Shown one piece after another: positions 1 through 7,301 of a stretch of 64,000 nt of DNA (positions within the stretch are counted from its first letter, which is position 1; every line of letters starts with the position of its first letter). The position numbers were made by a program, and so were the translations under genes. This DNA comes from Ilumatobacter sp. (GTDB taxonomy: Bacteria > Actinomycetota > Acidimicrobiia > Acidimicrobiales > Ilumatobacteraceae): NCBI GenBank assembly GCA_018666235.1, contig JABJAB010000040.1:38422-102421 (forward strand), given 5' to 3'. The notes under the pieces were generated by a model. That model was not told the DNA's origin and did not search any database. It worked only from the letters and a program-made list of their open reading frames with translations.

Positions 1-817
1 GGCCCCGGCTGACCTTGGCGAGGATGTCGGCGTCTTGGTAGTGCGTCGTTGCCTCGACGATCGCCTTGGCGCGCGGCGACGGATCATCGGACTTGAAGAT
101 GCCTGACCCGACGAAGACGGCGTCGGCACCGAGTTGCATGGCGAGTGCTGCGTCGGCCGGCGTCGCGAGACCCCCGGCGCAGAACAGCGGGACTGGCAGC
201 TTGCCGGTCTGTGCGATCTCCTGCACGAGTGGCAGCGGGGCCTGCAGGTCTTTGGCCCAGCCGAACAACTCAGCTTCGTCTGCCTGCGTCATGCGCTTGA
301 TGTCACCGAGGATTGACCGGAGGTGGCGGACCGCTTCGACCACGTTGCCCGTGCCAGCTTCACCCTTCGAACGGATCATCGCAGCGCCTTCGGAGATACG
401 CCGAAGCGCTTCACCGAGGTTGGTCGCGCCGCATACGAACGGCACGTCGAATGCCATCTTGTCGATGTGGTACGCCTCGTCGGCGGGAGTCAGCACTTCG
501 GACTCGTCGATAAAGTCGACACCCAGCGATTGGATGATTTGCGCTTCGACGAAGTGACCAATGCGCACCTTTGCCATGACGGGAATCGAACACACGGCTT
601 GGATTCCGTCGATCATCTCAGGGTCGCTCATACGGGCAACGCCACCGTCGACCCGAATATCGGCCGGGACGCGCTCCAATGCCATCACGGCAACGGCGCC
701 GGCGTCTTCTGCGATCTTGGCTTGCTCAGGATTGACGACGTCCATGATGACGCCGCCCTTCATCATCTCGGCCAACCCCCGCTTGACGGGGAACGTTCCG
801 GTGCTGTCAGCGATCAT
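1..817 (-). CDS. pdxS: Pyridoxal 5'-phosphate synthase lyase subunit PdxS (3' end cut by window)
   Basis: PdxS condenses ribose 5-phosphate, glyceraldehyde 3-phosphate and ammonia (supplied by the PdxT glutaminase) into PLP. The reading frame from the ATG at 817 gives about 272 residues that follow the PdxS family almost throughout: KGGVIMDV near residue 20, MALERVPADIR at 46-55, the first Schiff-base lysine in MAKVRIGHF (K83), the second in the KGEAGTG loop (K151), and the phosphate-binding AGG and VFVGSGIF segments near the end. B. subtilis PdxS has 294 residues, so roughly the last 20-25 residues lie outside the window. It is the last visible gene of the thrS-to-pdxS run. In M. tuberculosis the PLP genes also lie just beyond pimA. 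Whether pdxT follows cannot be seen. Confidence 0.95.
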   Translation of the reverse strand, partial: MIADSTGTFPVKRGLAEMMKGGVIMDVVNPEQAKIAEDAGAVAVMALERVPADIRVDGGVARMSDPEMIDGIQAVCSIPVMAKVRIGHFVEAQIIQSLGVDFIDESEVLTPADEAYHIDKMAFDVPFVCGATNLGEALRRISEGAAMIRSKGEAGTGNVVEAVRHLRSILGDIKRMTQADEAELFGWAKDLQAPLPLVQEIAQTGKLPVPLFCAGGLATPADAALAMQLGADAVFVGSGIFKSDDPSPRAKAIVEATTHYQDADILAKVSRG

Positions 818-861
818 GACCACAGGCTACTTTCGCTGGACCGAACCCGCCCGATCGTTTG

Positions 862-1974
862 TCAGGAAACTTCGAAGGCTGGTACTTCGCCTGGCGTGCT
901 GACCTCGACCAACTCGACCCAGGTCTGCCCAGGAGTCAGTTGGATGACCTGCTCGCCGCCGACAGTCAACGTGAACGGGGAGGTTGCCAACTCACGTTCC
1001 CAGGTGCCCGAGAGATACTCACCATTACTGAAGACCGACACGAGGCCCGAACCGACCGTGATCGCCTCAGGCGCATTCTGATCGATGGAGCTCTGGCGGT
1101 AGTCGACGCCGAGGAGCACGACGTTCTCCGCTCCAATCCGGCCGTAGGTCTTGTCGACGTGCGCTTCACCCTCCTGAGACCGCTCGTAACGCTGTTCTTC
1201 GTCGCTCCACGTCCACTCGATGTCAATACTGCCGATCGAGAACGACACATTGCGACCGGGCGCTCCGGCGAAGACCTGACCGTCATCGAGGTAGCCGTAC
1301 TGCGCGGGAGGAGCGCCTGGGTGGCCCTCCGGCGTCAGCGAGTACAGCGAGTCGGAATCGGAATACAAGTTGTGCGGTCCGGATCCGGGACCACGGTAGT
1401 AACTGCCGGGGTACGACGGAGCGCCGATGTCGACCAGCGACGACGACCGAACCAAGGCTGTAACACCAGGGTTGCCGCCGCTCCAGGCGAACAACGGCTC
1501 GTTGAACGAACTGAGCAGTGCAACGTCTTGCTCACGACCGGAACGAATGGGTCCCAACGGGTCCGCGTCCTGGGTGTGGAGCACGGCAGCGAAACGAGTC
1601 AGCGACCCTTCGACCTTTTCTTCGAAGACGATGTCGGCAACCGCCAAACCGGAGTGGTTGCGGCGCGCACCGGGATGGTTGTCGATCTTGACGGCCATTG
1701 CCGGACGCTCAACAAAGTCCGCCTCACTCGCCAGCGGCTCACCTGTGAGCGGCTGGCGGATGATGGCCGGGGCAAGGGTGGTCGTCGTTGCCTCGACAGC
1801 AGTCGTGGTTGTCACCTCGACAGCAGTCGTGGTTGTCACCTCGCTCGCCGTTGTTTCGACGGGCGTAGTGATCGCGGCTTCTTCGGACCCTCCCGAGCAC
1901 GCCGCAGCGCCCACCATTGCGACGGCGGCGAGCGCCAAGCTGCGCCGGACAGACAGGAAGGATCTCATGGTCAT
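862..1974 (-). CDS. DUF3048 (YerB-like) lipoprotein
   Basis: A 370-residue secreted protein. It has a basic N-terminus, a hydrophobic stretch (about residues 11-25) and a Cys at about 26 in AAAC-SGG, a plausible but imperfect lipobox because the -3 residue is Ala. A Thr/Val/Glu-rich low-complexity spacer (about 36-67) follows. The DUF3048 N-terminal domain is recognised by AVKIDNHPGAR, SGLAVADIVFEE and GPIRSGR, and the C-terminal half fits the second DUF3048 domain. YerB-type proteins have no established reaction. The start ATG overlaps the htpX stop by one base (TGATG), so the two are translationally coupled. A second ATG two codons later is an equally good start. The spacer contains a perfect 24-bp tandem duplication. 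Confidence 0.85.
   Translation of the reverse strand: MTMRSFLSVRRSLALAAVAMVGAAACSGGSEEAAITTPVETTASEVTTTTAVEVTTTTAVEATTTTLAPAIIRQPLTGEPLASEADFVERPAMAVKIDNHPGARRNHSGLAVADIVFEEKVEGSLTRFAAVLHTQDADPLGPIRSGREQDVALLSSFNEPLFAWSGGNPGVTALVRSSSLVDIGAPSYPGSYYRGPGSGPHNLYSDSDSLYSLTPEGHPGAPPAQYGYLDDGQVFAGAPGRNVSFSIGSIDIEWTWSDEEQRYERSQEGEAHVDKTYGRIGAENVVLLGVDYRQSSIDQNAPEAITVGSGLVSVFSNGEYLSGTWERELATSPFTLTVGGEQVIQLTPGQTWVELVEVSTPGEVPAFEVS
1791..1838. repeat. 24-bp tandem duplication in the Thr-rich spacer
   Basis: Two exact adjacent copies of a 24-base unit (1791-1814 and 1815-1838). They encode repeated TTTTAVEV-like octapeptides in the linker behind the lipobox of the DUF3048 protein. An 8-codon unit keeps the frame, so copy number could vary without breaking the gene. 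Confidence 0.85.
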
Positions 1975-2879
1975 CAGAGCTCTCTCAGAAGTGCGATTCG
2001 CTCGTCGAGCGGCGGATGGGTATTGAACAACTGGTGGACGGCGCGCAGTTTACCTTGGTCCCCGACACCACTCATGGGCTGTTCAATCCACAAGTGTGCC
2101 GTAGCGGTCGACGCGCTGTGCGTCACCGTAGTGTCTTCCTGGAGCTTCTCGAGCGCAGAGATCAGCCCCGGCGGGTAACGAGTGAGTTGGCAAGCCGTGA
2201 CATCAGCGAGCGTCTCGCGGCGACGCGAGATGGCCGCCTGCATCGCCTTTGCAATGAGCGGTGAAACAATCAGCAGGGCAAAGCCGACGTAGGCAAGCGG
2301 GTTGTTGCCGTTGTCGTGGTCGCCGCGACGCGCCACGCGTCCGCCGTTCCACCACATCAACCGAATCGCACCGTCAGCGAGCAGCGCAACCGTGCCCACC
2401 ATGGTGACCGCGAGCGTCGACACCAGGATGTCGTAGTTCTTGATGTGGCCCAACTCGTGCGCGACCACACCTTCGAGTTCGACGCGGTTCAGCTTTTCCA
2501 GCAGACCAGTCGTCACGGCGATGGCCGCATGCTCGGGATTGCGTCCGGTTGCAAAGGCATTCGGTGCAGGGTCTTCAATGATGTAGACACCGGGCTTGGG
2601 AAGTCCCGCAGCGATACAGAGGCCCTCGACCAGGTTGTGGAGGCGCTGATATTCAACCGCTGACGCTGGGTGGGCACGACTCATGCGCAACGCGATCTTG
2701 TCTGCCTTCCAGTAGGACGCAAGTGCGACTACACCACTGATCACGAGAGCGATGAGCGTAAAAAGAATGCCACTGCCAACGACGAGGCCGATGGCGGCCC
2801 CGACGAGGGCGACGACAACCATGAAACCGGCAACGAGCGCGAGACTCCGGCGTTTGTTCGATCTGATCAGTTCAAACAT
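1974..2879 (-). CDS. htpX: HtpX-type M48 membrane zinc metalloprotease
   Basis: HtpX is an integral membrane protease that removes misfolded membrane proteins. The 301-residue length is normal for the family. Two N-terminal membrane segments (about 12-35 and 38-56) are followed by the conserved stretch around NAFATGRNPEHAAIAVT and the zinc site HELGH at 141-145. A further hydrophobic segment comes next, then the ISRRRETLAD helix, whose Glu (about 223) is the expected third zinc ligand. It lies 9 bases downstream of lemA, a very common pairing, and is coupled to the DUF3048 lipoprotein by a TGATG overlap. I see no missing key residue. Confidence 0.94.
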   Translation of the reverse strand: MFELIRSNKRRSLALVAGFMVVVALVGAAIGLVVGSGILFTLIALVISGVVALASYWKADKIALRMSRAHPASAVEYQRLHNLVEGLCIAAGLPKPGVYIIEDPAPNAFATGRNPEHAAIAVTTGLLEKLNRVELEGVVAHELGHIKNYDILVSTLAVTMVGTVALLADGAIRLMWWNGGRVARRGDHDNGNNPLAYVGFALLIVSPLIAKAMQAAISRRRETLADVTACQLTRYPPGLISALEKLQEDTTVTHSASTATAHLWIEQPMSGVGDQGKLRAVHQLFNTHPPLDERIALLREL

Positions 2880-2888
2880 GGAGATGAA

Positions 2889-3467
2889 TCAGAATTCGAC
2901 ACTCGGTGAGGTGCGAGCTGCTTCTTCAGCTTGGAAGTACTCGCGGCGTTCAAACTTCATTGCCTTTGCGAACAGAACGGTCGGGAACTGCTCAAGCTTG
3001 TTGTTGTAATCAAGCACACTGTCGTTGTAGAACTGGCGCGAGTACGCCACCCGACCCTCGGTTGCGGTCAGTTCTTCCTGCAACTGCAAGAAGTTCTGGT
3101 TCGCCTTGAGGTCGGGGTACGCCTCACCCAGTGCAAACAGCTTGCCGAGCGCACCTTCGAGCATGTTGTTGGCGCCGGCTTGTCCCGCCGGCGTGTCGGG
3201 CGCCTGGATGGCGGCATTGCGAGCATTGATGACGGCTTCGAGCGTCTCGCGCTCATGGGCGGCATAGCCCTTGACGGTTTCAACCAGATTGGGGATGAGA
3301 TCAAGGCGCCGCTTGAGCTGTACGTCGATCTGGGACCAAGCATTCTCGATCTGGTTTCGGCGACGAATCAAGCCGTTGTAGGCGCCGATGATGATTGCCA
3401 CGACGACAACCACCACGACGATGACAAGGAGAAGGACGATCATCGGGCCAGTGTACGACCCCGGCAA
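2889..3467 (-). CDS. lemA: LemA family protein
   Basis: A 192-residue protein with a single N-terminal membrane anchor (a Val/Ile-rich run at about residues 9-28). After it comes the LemA signature: NGLIRRRNQIENAW, then QLKRRLDLIPNLVETVKGYA, then a long helical domain. An in-frame ATG at 3443 (residue 9) starts directly at the membrane segment and is the more family-like start. The ATG at 3467 adds eight residues. LemA proteins are commonly encoded beside HtpX, as here, but their biochemical role is not settled. The gene lies two bases after the pimA stop codon, so it is probably co-transcribed with the PIM block. Confidence 0.9.
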   Translation of the reverse strand: MPGSYTGPMIVLLLVIVVVVVVVAIIIGAYNGLIRRRNQIENAWSQIDVQLKRRLDLIPNLVETVKGYAAHERETLEAVINARNAAIQAPDTPAGQAGANNMLEGALGKLFALGEAYPDLKANQNFLQLQEELTATEGRVAYSRQFYNDSVLDYNNKLEQFPTVLFAKAMKFERREYFQAEEAARTSPSVEF

Positions 3468-3469
3468 GA

Positions 3470-4633
3470 TCAGCGGGTGGAGTCGAAAATCAGTTCCCGG
3501 TAGATCTCCACGTACCGGTCCGCCAGCGTCGACATTGCGAAGTCCGTGGCTCGCAATGCTCCTGCGGAGCGGAGCCGGGCTGACAGTTCGTAGTCGTCGA
3601 GCGCACGACGCAGTGCGCCAGCGAGCGCATCAACCGATCCCGGAGGTGTCAGGATCGAATCGACGTTGTCGGTGGCAACGTTGCGATAACCGTCGAGCGC
3701 GCTGGCTACCACGGTGGTCTCAGCGGCCATCGCTTCGATCAGCACGACTCCGAACGACTCTCCCCCCAATGAAGGAGCACAAAAAATATCTGCGCCGCGC
3801 AGCCGAGCGAATTTGTCCTTCTCAGTGATACGGCCGAGCCAGTGGATTCGCTGGTCACCGGACGTCCGTCGCTGCAGTGCTGCCGTGTCAGGACCGTCGC
3901 TGCCAATCCAGAGATCGACATCGGCGGGCATTTGCTCGAAGGCATCGATCAAGACGCTGAGCCCTTTGCGGTCTTCATGGCGCCCGCAAAAAAAGATTGT
4001 CGGCCGGTCCGTCACCATCGGGTCGACCGCTTGAATCTGGCCGATATCGACACCGTTAAACAACACTTCGTAGTCCCCGCCGAGGTGAGATCGGGCAAGG
4101 CCCAGAGCATCTTTTGAAACGACGACCTTGTGATCGATCCGCTTGATGATGCGACTTAGCGGACCCTTGAACACCCGGTAGCTCGTCGACTGTCCGGCCG
4201 CGTGGAACGTTGCGACGATCGGCGCCGGCCGCGTCAAGATCGTTGTCAGCGTCGGCCCGGGTGCCAACGGTTCGTGCACGTGGAGCACGTCAAATGCTTC
4301 GTCGTTGAGCACCTGAATCGTACGGAACGCTGCAGACGGGTCGGGTGCAAGCGGGGCGATCGAACCATTCGCAGATAGCGGCAGGGAATTGCCGAGCGGT
4401 GTCACGAAGCTCTCTGGCGGAGGGCCGTCACAGGGGCCGAGCACTCGCGCTTCATGCCCGCGAGCGCGAAGTTCGTGTGCCAATGCCAGCACTTGCATTT
4501 GGACCCCGCCCGGGATGGTCAAGCTGTATGGGCACACCAGCCCAACGCGTAGCGGTCGGTTCACCGAGATATGTCTAGCTGATCTGCGCGGAAGTCCAAG
4601 CCTGAACCTCTGCCCAGGTGTCGCGGTGGACAC
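3470..4633 (-). CDS. pimA: Phosphatidylinositol alpha-mannosyltransferase PimA-like (GT4)
   Basis: PimA transfers mannose from GDP-mannose to the 2-position of the inositol of phosphatidylinositol, the first committed step of PIM synthesis, on the cytoplasmic face of the membrane. The GT-B fold is shown by the N-terminal VGLVCPYS...PGGVQ motif, VLHVHEP, VATFHAAG, the acceptor-side helix, FFCGRHEDRKGL and the donor-binding APSLGGESFGVVLIEAMAA. These match mycobacterial PimA closely (CPYSF..PGGVQ, APHLGGESFG). Start uncertain: GTG at 4633 lies 5 bases after patA, while GTG at 4564 (residue 24) starts at the first beta-strand, as in known PimA. I see no convincing ribosome-binding site for either. 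Position between patA and lemA supports the call. Confidence 0.88.
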   Translation of the reverse strand: MSTATPGQRFRLGLPRRSARHISVNRPLRVGLVCPYSLTIPGGVQMQVLALAHELRARGHEARVLGPCDGPPPESFVTPLGNSLPLSANGSIAPLAPDPSAAFRTIQVLNDEAFDVLHVHEPLAPGPTLTTILTRPAPIVATFHAAGQSTSYRVFKGPLSRIIKRIDHKVVVSKDALGLARSHLGGDYEVLFNGVDIGQIQAVDPMVTDRPTIFFCGRHEDRKGLSVLIDAFEQMPADVDLWIGSDGPDTAALQRRTSGDQRIHWLGRITEKDKFARLRGADIFCAPSLGGESFGVVLIEAMAAETTVVASALDGYRNVATDNVDSILTPPGSVDALAGALRRALDDYELSARLRSAGALRATDFAMSTLADRYVEIYRELIFDSTR

Positions 4634-4638
4634 CGCAC

Positions 4639-5577
4639 TCAGGTATCAGCACGGATCGATTCGCCGTAGCCGGGGTCGCTTGGCCAGTTTGGTTGGAACA
4701 GGTGCCACTGCGACGGTGCTCGCCGGATCAACACTTCGAGCTCAGCGGCGATCAGTTGCGTGACGCGTTGCACATCGTCACGCAGCCGCTTCGCCTGACG
4801 CTCGACTGGAATCGGGGGACGGACGTAGCCGAGATGGCCGTCGAATCGGTCGGTGAAGTACACGCCCGTCGGCAGAATCGGAGCCCCCGTGCGCAGCGCC
4901 ACGGTGGCCGCACCTCCGGGCAGCGTTGTGGTTTCCCCGAAGAACTCCACTGTGGGGCCGCCGCCCTGAATGTCGCGATCGGACAGCAAGCACACCACAT
5001 GGTTGGCCCTGAGCGCCGCAATCACTGCGGTGCCGGCTTTGGGACCGAGCGGCACGACGGTCATGCCCAGCTTCGACCGCAGGTCCACGAACCACTCGAA
5101 CAGTTCCGGAGGCTCGATCTGCTCGACGATGACCGTGATGGGATGGCCCTGGTCCGCGATCCACCGACCGGCCCACTCCCAGCCTCCCAGGTGGGGTAGG
5201 GCAATGATGGCGCCGTTGCCGGCGGCGAGTGCTTCGGTCAGGTGCCGATAGCCGTCCTCTCGGAATGATGCCGCAACAGCGCGCTTGGACATCGTGGGGA
5301 GCCGAAAGCTTTCGATCCAGTAGCGCGCATAGGAGTCGAATGCCTCCTGCACCGCCCTCCGCAGCCGCAGGCCGCGCAGTGTGGGATCGACCCGCTGCAG
5401 GTGTCGTTCGATGATCGCCCGGCGTTCCGGGCTAGCAAGGTTCGCCCCCGCACCGGCCGGGGTCGCGAATCCCATGGCGAGGGGCCCGGGAATCAGCCTG
5501 GCGGCCAACGCTCCGAGTTTGTAGCCGTTCGTGGTGAACTGGCTGATGAACTGCTGCTGCAATTCTTGGGGAGTCAC
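4639..5577 (-). CDS. patA: Phosphatidylinositol mannoside acyltransferase (PatA/LpxL-type)
   Basis: 312 residues of the lipid A biosynthesis acyltransferase family. The catalytic HX4E motif is PHLGGWE (H129, E134), followed by SDRDIQGGG, GPTVEFFGE and the GGAATVALRTGAPILP loop, all typical of the family. Because it sits between the phosphatidyltransferase and pimA, exactly as Rv2611c does in M. tuberculosis, the likely reaction is palmitoyl transfer to the mannose of PIM1/PIM2. LPS acylation is not expected in an actinobacterium. The GTG start overlaps the stop of the upstream phosphatidyltransferase by four bases (GTGA), so translation is coupled. Confidence 0.88.
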   Translation of the reverse strand: MTPQELQQQFISQFTTNGYKLGALAARLIPGPLAMGFATPAGAGANLASPERRAIIERHLQRVDPTLRGLRLRRAVQEAFDSYARYWIESFRLPTMSKRAVAASFREDGYRHLTEALAAGNGAIIALPHLGGWEWAGRWIADQGHPITVIVEQIEPPELFEWFVDLRSKLGMTVVPLGPKAGTAVIAALRANHVVCLLSDRDIQGGGPTVEFFGETTTLPGGAATVALRTGAPILPTGVYFTDRFDGHLGYVRPPIPVERQAKRLRDDVQRVTQLIAAELEVLIRRAPSQWHLFQPNWPSDPGYGESIRADT

Positions 5578-6260
5578 TGCTTTCGGCGCGGCACGTGTGT
5601 GCGCCGCCGCTCAGTGCGTGCCACTCGGCGGCTTTGCCGTCGCGATCGACGCATCTCGATCTTCGCTGCGGTAACAGGCGCAACGTCTGCGGCGTTCCAT
5701 ACCTTGGCGAATCGCTGCACTGCGGTGATGGCCGTGAGCACAAGCATCAACCACAGAATCGGAATGAGTAAGACGTTGAACGCCAGTCCGATACAGATCG
5801 CGATGATCCGCTCGGCGCGTTCCATCAGGCCGCCCTTGGCATCGATGCCGAGTGACTCTGCCTTGGCCCGCTGGTAGCTGATAATCGACGACGTCGAGGC
5901 AACGGCGAAGGGCAGCAGCACCAGACGAGGGTCTTCGGTCAAGGCAAAGTGCCAGCCGATGCCCCCGAGGAGCAGCGAGTCGGTGACTCGGTCAACGGTC
6001 GAATCGAAAAAGGCGCCGCGCTGGCTGGAGGTTCCTGTTGCCTTGGCAAGCGCACCATCGAGGAGATCGGGCAACCCCGCCAAGATCACGAGGGCCAAAC
6101 CCAACCACAGGCGGCCGAAACCGATGGCCACAGCGGCGCCAACGCCGACGAGGAGACCAAGAATCGTAAGGTGATCAGGGGTCAGTTTCGTTTTACGCAG
6201 AAACGCGCCGATCGGCTTGACCGCCGTGTCGACTGGCTTTCTGAATGTGCCGTCAAACAT
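5574..6260 (-). CDS. pgsA: CDP-alcohol phosphatidyltransferase, probable phosphatidylinositol(-phosphate) synthase
   Basis: 228 residues with about six membrane helices and the CDP-alcohol phosphotransferase signature: D65-LL-D68-G69, A72-K73, G82, D86, D90. The usual Arg after the Ala is Lys here. The enzyme joins an alcohol to CDP-diacylglycerol. In this gene order (HIT upstream, patA and pimA downstream) the Mycobacterium counterpart is pgsA1, whose alcohol is inositol 1-phosphate, so I infer phosphatidylinositol phosphate synthase rather than a phosphatidylglycerophosphate enzyme. The C-terminus is strongly basic (RRSRRQSRR). Sequence alone does not prove the substrate. Confidence 0.85.
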   Translation of the reverse strand: MFDGTFRKPVDTAVKPIGAFLRKTKLTPDHLTILGLLVGVGAAVAIGFGRLWLGLALVILAGLPDLLDGALAKATGTSSQRGAFFDSTVDRVTDSLLLGGIGWHFALTEDPRLVLLPFAVASTSSIISYQRAKAESLGIDAKGGLMERAERIIAICIGLAFNVLLIPILWLMLVLTAITAVQRFAKVWNAADVAPVTAAKIEMRRSRRQSRRVARTERRRTHVPRRKQ

Positions 6261-6272
6261 GTTCTGCCGACT

Positions 6273-6770
6273 CTAACCGGCAGCCGACTCGAGGTCAGCC
6301 TCGTCGTTGATCTCGACGAGGTGTTCAAGGATGCGACCATCGACTGCGTCGACGAGCACCAGACCACGCTGCGCCGGCGGTTCCTCGGCTGAGTAGCAGA
6401 GCACCCGCCAGGTGGGGCGGCTGCGGAGTCCTCGCCAGACCTGCTGCGCTGAGGCATGGCCGACGGCAAACCCGACAGCGCCCTGGGCTGCGACCAGTGC
6501 TTCTTTTTCATCGACTGTCATCCGCCAGCCGGAGCTGATCGAGAACAGTCCAACCGCAGCGAGCACGACCGCTGCGACCAGCCAACCAGCGTTGACCACT
6601 GCCGCGTCATTGGCGAGGAAGTAGACCGCCGCGATGATGGCAGCGAATCCGAGGTACATGACTCCGGGCCAGCGCCGACGACTGTTGTCGGGAAAGAGGT
6701 AGGCGCCGACAAATCCTGCGGGATTGAGGTCGTCGGGAAGTTCGTCGATCTGATCGTCGGTCGTCACCAC
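6273..6770 (-). CDS. Unrecognised small membrane protein inside the PIM block
   Basis: 165 residues, no family recognised. It has an acidic N-terminus, then NPAGFVGAYLFPDNSRRRWPG. Two membrane helices follow (about 35-53 and 60-79), and then a cytoplasmic-type C-terminal domain of about 85 residues containing GWRMTVDEKEALVAAQ and RPTWRVLCYSAEEPP, which reads like a small alpha/beta module ending in an acidic tail. It lies 6 bases downstream of the HIT gene and 12 upstream of the phosphatidyltransferase, so it is very probably made with them. M. tuberculosis has no gene at the equivalent position as far as I recall. A role in PIM assembly or export is only a guess from position. Confidence 0.75.
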   Translation of the reverse strand: MVTTDDQIDELPDDLNPAGFVGAYLFPDNSRRRWPGVMYLGFAAIIAAVYFLANDAAVVNAGWLVAAVVLAAVGLFSISSGWRMTVDEKEALVAAQGAVGFAVGHASAQQVWRGLRSRPTWRVLCYSAEEPPAQRGLVLVDAVDGRILEHLVEINDEADLESAAG

Positions 6771-6776
6771 GTCAGC

Positions 6777-7301
6777 CTACGCATCAGCCGGCAGATGTCG
6801 GCCGAATGCTGCTCGAAGGCGACCAGCCGACACTTCGAGGGCTTCGGGAAGAGTCTGAGCGTTGGCGATCGACGACATGAAGTTCGAGTCGCCGGTCCAA
6901 CGAGGCACGACGTGCACGTGGAGGTGCGTCGGGACCGAGCCTCCCGCAGCACGACCGAGATTGAGCCCCACATTCGCACCATCGGGGGCATACGCGGAGC
7001 GGACCGCATCAACCGTTGCGCTCACGGTGGCCCAGAGTTCGGTTGTCTCGTCCGGCGTCAGGTCGTTGAGGTCGGCCACCTCCCGGTACGGCAAGACCAG
7101 TACATGGCCCGACGTGTAGGGATGGATGTTCAAGACAGCGAAGACGAGCTTGCCGCGGTAGACGATGTGCGTCTCCTCGTCTGGCGCTCCCGAATTCAGG
7201 AGTTGTGTGAAGACACTCCCTGCGGCATCATGGCCGTCCTGACGGGAGGGCGCGTCAGTCACGTACGCAGCCCGCCAACCCGACCAAATGCGGTCAAGCA
7301 T
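6777..7301 (-). CDS. HIT-domain nucleotide hydrolase/phosphorylase
   Basis: 174 residues. The histidine-triad motif HLHVHVV (H126, H128, H130) is preceded by NLGRAAGGSVPTH and by the N-terminal strand region around VVYRGKLVFAVLNIHPYTSGHVLVLP. HIT proteins cleave nucleotide phosphoanhydrides or phosphoramidates. The closest context match, Rv2613c of M. tuberculosis, is an Ap4A phosphorylase that also lies between thrS and pgsA. The start ATG overlaps the thrS stop codon by one base (TGATG). Substrate is inferred from synteny only. Confidence 0.9.
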   Translation of the reverse strand: MLDRIWSGWRAAYVTDAPSRQDGHDAAGSVFTQLLNSGAPDEETHIVYRGKLVFAVLNIHPYTSGHVLVLPYREVADLNDLTPDETTELWATVSATVDAVRSAYAPDGANVGLNLGRAAGGSVPTHLHVHVVPRWTGDSNFMSSIANAQTLPEALEVSAGRLRAAFGRHLPADA

